A stretch of DNA of 9,031 nt, taken from JAJYVT01 sp027339205. Its GTDB lineage: Bacteria > Actinomycetota > Acidimicrobiia > Acidimicrobiales > RAAP-2. Numbering within the stretch: position 1 is the first letter of the stretch; each line of letters starts with the position of its first letter. The notes beneath the pieces were generated by a model. It worked only from the letters and a program-made list of their open reading frames with translations, was not told the DNA's origin and made no database searches. The DNA lies in contig DAHWOV010000081.1 in assembly GCA_027339205.1 (NCBI GenBank), positions 1 to 9,031 of the forward strand. The letters run 5' to 3'. Shown piece after piece: positions 6,077 to 9,031 of the stretch. Both the position numbers and the translations under genes were made by a program.

Positions 6077-6651
6077 GGATGCCCGCGTCTGCGCGCACCC
6101 GCCTGCGGGCGCCGCAAGCCCTCGCCGAGGTGCTGGGCACGCCCGGGCGCGTCGGAGGGTTCCTCGCCGCCTCGGGCGTGGTGGCGTTCTTCTACACCCT
6201 GCTCCTGCCCTTCGACTACACCCAGCGCTTCGAGCTCGCCAACTGGGACTACCTCGACGCCTACCTGCTCACCTGGGCGATCGTGCTCGGGCTCGCCATG
6301 GGGCTCGTCCTGAGCGTCCAGGTCTACGCGATGCGCCGGATCGCGGCGGCCCGGGCGGCGAGCGGCGCGGCAGGCGGCCTGGCGTTCGTCGTGAGCCTGC
6401 TCCCGAGCTTCCTGTGCTGCACCCCGATCGTCCCTTCGGTCCTCGCCTTCGTCGGGGTCTCGGGGGTGGGGCTCTACACCACGACCGGCAGCCTCCAGCA
6501 CTTCTTCGCCGTCCACCAGACCGAGTTCCTCTCTGCGAGCCTGGTGCTGCTCGCCCTCATGTGCTGGTGGGGGCTGCGCAAGGTCGCGCGCTCCCATTGC
6601 GCCTCCGAGGACGGCTGCGCCGTCGAGACGACGTCGGGAGCCTTTCGATGA
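6073..6651 (+). CDS. four-helix membrane protein with CysCys motif, possible metal transporter
   Basis: 192 residues. The start GTG 6073 overlaps the previous stop (GTGA); ATG 6079 is an alternative. After a basic N-terminus there are about four hydrophobic segments (28-48, 68-92, 101-135, 155-172). The third contains SLLPSFLCCTPIVPSVLAFV (Cys115-Cys116) followed by GVSG, which recalls the CC-x-P-LVL-LGVSG helix of MerT. The C-terminal tail has Cys176 and Cys182 (SHCASEDGCAV), a second possible metal-binding pair. The first loop is aromatic and acidic (FDYTQRFELANWDYLDAY). It is not a clear MerT, since MerT is about 116 residues with three helices, and I do not recognise the family by name. 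Position between a MerF-like gene and thioredoxin-fold genes suggests Hg(II) or another soft-metal substrate. Its stop overlaps the next ATG (ATGA). Confidence 0.6.
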   Translation: MRMPASARTRLRAPQALAEVLGTPGRVGGFLAASGVVAFFYTLLLPFDYTQRFELANWDYLDAYLLTWAIVLGLAMGLVLSVQVYAMRRIAAARAASGAAGGLAFVVSLLPSFLCCTPIVPSVLAFVGVSGVGLYTTTGSLQHFFAVHQTEFLSASLVLLALMCWWGLRKVARSHCASEDGCAVETTSGAFR

Positions 6652-6677
6652 GCAAGGGATCGATGAGCAAGGGATCG
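6648..6677 (+). repeat. 15 bp x2 duplication of a start codon region
   Basis: ATGAGCAAGGGATCG occurs twice in tandem (6648-6662, 6663-6677), giving MSKGSMSKGS and two possible starts. The first ATG overlaps the previous TGA and has GGGAG 7 nt upstream, so it is preferred. Confidence 0.9.
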
Positions 6678-7328
6678 ACCCGCCGCCGACCGCCGCGTCC
6701 GACCGGGGCGGCCCGGCGCCGGGCCGAGGCGCAGCGCCGCAAGCGCAACCGGCTGCTCATGTGGGCCAGCGTCGCCGTCGTCGTCGCGCTCGTCGCAGTG
6801 ATCGTCGCGCTGCACATGGCGAACGGCAGCTTGAGGTCTTCGTCCGCGAGCGGCTCCTCGGGCACCTCCGGGGCGTCGCTCCCGGTGGGGACGAGCGCGC
6901 CCGACGGCGCCTTCACCACGCTCACCGGCACGACCGAGACCGTGGCGGGGCTGCGAGGCAAGCCCACGCTCATCTGGTTGGTGACCACGTGGTGCTCGTC
7001 GTGCCAGGCCGGCACCCAGGCGATGGCGCAGCACGTCGCCACGCTTGCCGCTGACGGCGTGCGCGTCGTCGAGGTCGAGAACTACGCGGACCTCGGCCAG
7101 TCGGGACCCGCGATGGGCACCTTCGCCAAGACCCTCGCCGGCAGCGCCTTTGCGAACCCGGACTGGACGTTCGGCGAGGCGTCGCCGACCCTCACCCACA
7201 CCTACAACCCCAAGGCCCACCTCGACATCTACTACCTGATCAACGCCAAGGGGAAGATCACCTACGTGAACAGCTCGCCCGCCTCGACCATGTCTCAGCT
7301 GCTCGGTGCCGCAAAGGCGCTCGCATGA
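6648..7328 (+). CDS. membrane-anchored thioredoxin-fold protein, TlpA-like with a Sco-like histidine
   Basis: 226 residues. A strongly basic N-terminal tail (about 11-34) precedes one membrane helix (about 35-57), a Ser/Gly linker, and an extracytoplasmic thioredoxin domain from about residue 80. The active site is TWCSSC (Cys116, Cys119). Where TlpA proteins carry the cis-Pro loop, this one reads KAHLDIYYLI: no Pro, but His191 five residues before a Tyr-Leu. That is the spacing of the copper-binding His in Sco proteins (DHS-x-x-YLI). The CxxC plus His could bind a soft metal ion rather than act as a plain disulfide reductase. It overlaps both neighbours by ATGA and is paralogous to the next gene (shared GxxxTETxAxLRGKPT and NSxPxSTMxxLLxAA). 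With no MerP visible, it may hand metal to the membrane proteins (inference). Confidence 0.8.
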   Translation: MSKGSMSKGSTRRRPPRPTGAARRRAEAQRRKRNRLLMWASVAVVVALVAVIVALHMANGSLRSSSASGSSGTSGASLPVGTSAPDGAFTTLTGTTETVAGLRGKPTLIWLVTTWCSSCQAGTQAMAQHVATLAADGVRVVEVENYADLGQSGPAMGTFAKTLAGSAFANPDWTFGEASPTLTHTYNPKAHLDIYYLINAKGKITYVNSSPASTMSQLLGAAKALA

Positions 7329-8029
7329 CCGGCCACGCTGCGCACGAGCGCGCCGTCGCCCCCCGCCAGGGCCGCCAGCGGGCCCTCGTGGGGGGCGCCC
7401 TTGTCCTGGCCGCCGGGCTCGTCGCGTACGCGCTGGCGGGCACCGGGAGCAGGGCGGCGACGTCGAACCCCCAGCCATCGGTGGCGGCGCACCACCCCGC
7501 CTCCGCGTCCGCGTCCGCGCCGGCATCGACAACGGGGGTGCGGGCACCCAACGGGTCGTTCACGACTCCTTCGGGGTCGACCGAGACGATCGCGTCCTTG
7601 CGCGGGAAGCCCACCATGGTCTGGTTCGTGGCAGGGGGCTGCGCGAGCTGCGAGGCGAGCATCCCCGCGGTCGCCGCGCACCTCGATCAGCTGAGACGAG
7701 ACGGACTTCGCGTGCTCACGCTGGGTCTCTTCGGCGCCTTTTCCGCGGGGAAGCCCGGTGCGGTCCAGGTGGTGGGCTTCGGGCGGGTGGCCGTGGTCGG
7801 CGCGAAGGTCGAGCGTCCGGGCTGGCAGTGGGGAATGGCGTCGAAGTCGCTCAGCCTCGCCTACGACCCCTCAGGCACGCCCGATCTCTACGTGCTCATC
7901 GGCAGCACAGGACGGATCCGGTACCGCAACAGCGTGCCGGTCTCGACGATGGGCGCCCTGCTCGCCGCGGCCGAGCACCTCGACCCCCACGCCCGGACCG
8001 CGGCCGCCGTGGAGCCGGTGAACCACTGA
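7325..8029 (+). CDS. membrane-anchored TlpA-like thioredoxin-fold protein
   Basis: 234 residues. Start ATG 7325 overlaps the previous TGA (ATGA). A short basic N-terminus precedes one membrane helix (about 21-39), then an Ala/Ser/Pro-rich linker (about 40-68) and an extracytoplasmic thioredoxin domain. The active site is GGCASCEAS (Cys106, Cys109), lacking the usual Trp before the first Cys. The cis-Pro loop is present as GTPDLYVLI (Thr185-Pro186), unlike the upstream paralogue, so this copy looks like the redox-active member of the pair. Resemblance across the domain, including the ending NSVPVSTMGALLAAAEHL, shows the two arose by tandem duplication and then diverged. Likely role: reduction of disulfides in the cysteine-rich membrane partners or in the paralogue (inference). 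It is the last gene of the operon, with convergent ArsR gene downstream. Confidence 0.8.
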   Translation: MTGHAAHERAVAPRQGRQRALVGGALVLAAGLVAYALAGTGSRAATSNPQPSVAAHHPASASASAPASTTGVRAPNGSFTTPSGSTETIASLRGKPTMVWFVAGGCASCEASIPAVAAHLDQLRRDGLRVLTLGLFGAFSAGKPGAVQVVGFGRVAVVGAKVERPGWQWGMASKSLSLAYDPSGTPDLYVLIGSTGRIRYRNSVPVSTMGALLAAAEHLDPHARTAAAVEPVNH

Positions 8030-8131
8030 GGCGCTGAGGCGCTGAGCCGCTGGACGCGGGCCGCTCGGCCGCTCAGCCGCTGGACGCTCGACACAGTCCG
8101 CTCGACACAGTCCGCTTGACGCGGGCCGCTT
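8027..8131. repeat. 8 bp x3 and 14 bp x2 tandem repeats between convergent genes
   Basis: TGAGGCGC repeats at 8027 and 8035, with TGAGCCGC at 8043. The first unit contains the stop codon (8027-8029) of the thioredoxin-fold gene. Further on, CTCGACACAGTCCG repeats at 8087 and 8101, and GACGCGGGCCGCT occurs at 8053-8065 and 8119-8131, the latter touching the end of the minus-strand ArsR gene. No clear terminator hairpin is seen. Confidence 0.8.
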
Positions 8132-8513
8132 ACGGGGCGGGCGCGACCCGCGTGCACGCGGCGACCCCAGCGGCGTGGTCGGCGACCATCGACGCTGCGA
8201 GCCCGACGAGCTCGGCCACCCGCGGGTCGCTCACCCGGTAGTAGGCGAAGCGCCCGGCTCGTCGCACCTCGAGCAGGCCGCAGGTGACCAGGCAAGCCAG
8301 GTGCGCCGAGACGCGCCCTTGGGAGAGGCCCGCGTGGGCGACGCACTCGCTGCCCGTCCGCTCCTCCTCGGCGCAAAAGGCGAGCAGGGCCAAGCGGGTC
8401 GCGTCGCCGAGCGCACGGTAGAAGCGCGCGAGCAGGTCTCGCCCGGCCGGGTCGTCAGGGACCCGCGCCAGCAGCTCGATGTCGCTTTGGTGGTAGCCCA
8501 CGGCACCTCCCAC
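8130..8513 (-). CDS. ArsR/SmtB-family metal sensor, CmtR-like cysteine pattern
   Basis: 127 residues with a winged helix: FYRALGDATRLALLAF (31-46), recognition helix LSQGRVSAHLACLVTCGLLE (63-82), wing RRAGRFAYYRVSDPRV (84-99). Cys74 and Cys78 (CLVTC) sit at the i, i+4 spacing of Cys57 and Cys61 in CmtR, a Cd/Pb sensor. With Cys120 near the C-terminus they could form the trithiolate site CmtR uses; Cys47 and Cys57 are extra. Actinobacterial mercury operons are known to use ArsR-type rather than MerR-type repressors, so Hg(II) is a likely inducer. It should repress until metal binds, probably at 8518-8537 and at the merA promoter. Start: GTG 8513 (leaderless-like), or GTG 8501, which has GGGAGG 4 nt upstream; the choice is not settled. 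It ends in TAA. Confidence 0.88.
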   Translation of the reverse strand: MGGAVGYHQSDIELLARVPDDPAGRDLLARFYRALGDATRLALLAFCAEEERTGSECVAHAGLSQGRVSAHLACLVTCGLLEVRRAGRFAYYRVSDPRVAELVGLAASMVADHAAGVAACTRVAPAP

Positions 8514-8517
8514 GAAG

Positions 8518-8537
8518 GCATCTGGATATCCGAATGC
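8518..8537 (-). promoter_or_regulatory. palindromic operator/promoter of the ArsR-type gene
   Basis: A 20 bp imperfect palindrome, GCATCTGGAT then ATCCGAATGC, matches at 8 of 10 positions per arm, with a perfect GGATATCC core (8524-8531). It is the only AT-rich stretch near this start and ends 4 nt before GTG 8513, so it probably overlaps the -10 region. This is the usual arrangement for self-repression by an ArsR/SmtB protein. The core shares half-sites with the merA promoter inverted repeat. Confidence 0.55.
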
Positions 8538-8583
8538 GAGCCTAGCGCGCCGGCGCCTCGGGCCCCCGGGGCGGCGCGACAGC

Positions 8584-8898
8584 TCACCCCGAGCTGAACA
8601 CGCTCAGCTGGAGGCTGCGCTTGGCCGAGCTCCCGTCACCGTCGGTTGCGGTCACCGTGACCGTGAATGTGCCGGACGCGCTCGGCGTGCCCGTGATCTG
8701 GACTGTCTGGGACGGCCCCGGTGTGTACGTGAGCCCGGCGGGGAGCCCGGCCACGCTCCACGTGTACGGGCACTGGCCGCCACCGGCGACCACGGTCGCG
8801 CGATACGAGGACGACTTCACGCCGGAAGGAAGCGACGTCGTGAGGATCTCGACCGGTCCCGTCGCGACTGTGAGGGCGAGCTGCACGGACTCGTCGAC
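8584..8898 (-). pseudogene. 3' remnant of a tandem Ig-like (He_PIG type) surface protein
   Basis: The frame is open on the minus strand from 8898 to TGA 8584-8586, about 104 codons. It encodes one complete putative Ig domain: ILTTSLPSGVKSSSYRATV, then PYTWSVAGLPAGLTY, ITGTPSASGTFTVTVTATD and the final strand KRSLQLSVFSSG. The first residues, VQLALTV, match the final strand of a preceding domain, so the intact protein had at least two tandem domains and was exported. An in-frame TAG at 8899-8901 lies inside the inverted repeat at 8897-8920, and the only start (GTG 8886) has no ribosome-binding site. I read it as a gene cut by the repeat elements to its right. A tool would likely report 8584-8886 as a small hypothetical gene. 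It is unrelated to mercury resistance. Confidence 0.65.
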
Positions 8899-8920
8899 CT
8901 ATCCCGACATCGGGATAGGT
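8897..8920. repeat. perfect 11 bp inverted repeat abutting the truncated Ig gene
   Basis: ACCTATCCCGA (8897-8907) and TCGGGATAGGT (8910-8920) pair perfectly around CA, extendable to 14 bp with one G-T pair. It could act as a hairpin terminator or be abutted element ends. It shares TGTCGGGATAG with the repeats at 8940-9009. Confidence 0.8.
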
Positions 8921-8939
8921 TGACCTATGCCGAGACCGC

Positions 8940-9009
8940 GACTATCCCGACACGGCGGTGAACGAACCAGGTGGCAGGCGGTGAGCGGCTGGAATTTGTC
9001 GGGATAGTC
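8940..9009. mobile_element. 13 bp inverted repeats sharing TGTCGGGATAG, likely element ends
   Basis: GACTATCCCGACA (8940-8952) and TGTCGGGATAGTC (8997-9009) are perfect 13 bp inverted repeats 44 bp apart, ending CA and beginning TG as many insertion sequences do. With the copy at 8897-8909 that makes three TGTCGGGATAG motifs in 113 bp. The rightmost may be the left end of an element continuing past the window. The interior is too short for a transposase; no gene is seen between 8921 and 9031. Confidence 0.45.
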
Positions 9010-9031
9010 ACAGGCTGTCGAGGAAAGCGAG

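Noticed and set aside
5907..6647. Upstream part of the frame that ends at 7328
   Set aside because: Shadow of the preceding membrane-protein genes. The thioredoxin-fold gene starts at ATG 6648 with a ribosome-binding site.

Overview
The window reads as chromosome or accessory DNA of a high-GC actinobacterium. The evidence is strongly GC-biased third codon positions, many GTG starts, GTGA/ATGA start-stop overlaps and actinobacterial-type protein families. An acidophile or soil lineage such as Acidimicrobiia is a guess from overall style, not something the sequence proves. The centre of interest is an apparent mercury-detoxification locus with an unusual gene complement.

Layout. Positions 1-141 hold the 3' tip of a gene and two repeats that look like the end of an IS21-type insertion sequence. 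A DUF3224 gene (251-658, minus) follows, then about 420 bp with an orphan coding-like fragment. A secreted Thr/Cys-rich protein (1080-1745, minus) comes next. About 690 bp of intergenic DNA (1746-2436) is packed with several unrelated short tandem repeats and ends in a promoter with inverted repeats and two copies of a dyad. merA (2437-4092, plus) encodes mercuric reductase with an N-terminal metal-binding domain. It is followed by a BlaI/MecI-type repressor (4256-4639) and an M56 (BlaR1-like) membrane metalloprotease (4671-5672).

A second transcription unit starts at about 5780. It contains four tightly overlapping genes: a 98-residue two-helix protein with two CysCys pairs (MerF-like), a four-helix protein with a CysCys motif in a membrane segment, and two membrane-anchored thioredoxin-fold proteins that are tandem paralogues. 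A convergent ArsR/SmtB regulator of the Cys-rich CmtR type (8130-8513, minus) closes the locus. The right edge (8584-9031) holds the 3' remnant of a multi-domain Ig-like surface protein, cut off at a cluster of inverted repeats that look like mobile-element ends.

How the parts may work together (inference): the two CysCys membrane proteins would bring Hg(II) in. The extracytoplasmic thioredoxin-fold proteins would replace the missing MerP, or keep thiols reduced. MerA reduces Hg(II) to volatile Hg(0). The ArsR protein would sense metal in the cytoplasm and the BlaI/M56 pair would sense membrane or envelope stress. No MerR-family regulator, merP or merB is visible. Short tandem duplications repeatedly sit exactly on gene junctions, often spanning the stop codon. 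One of them has created a 12-codon minigene between the BlaI and M56 genes.
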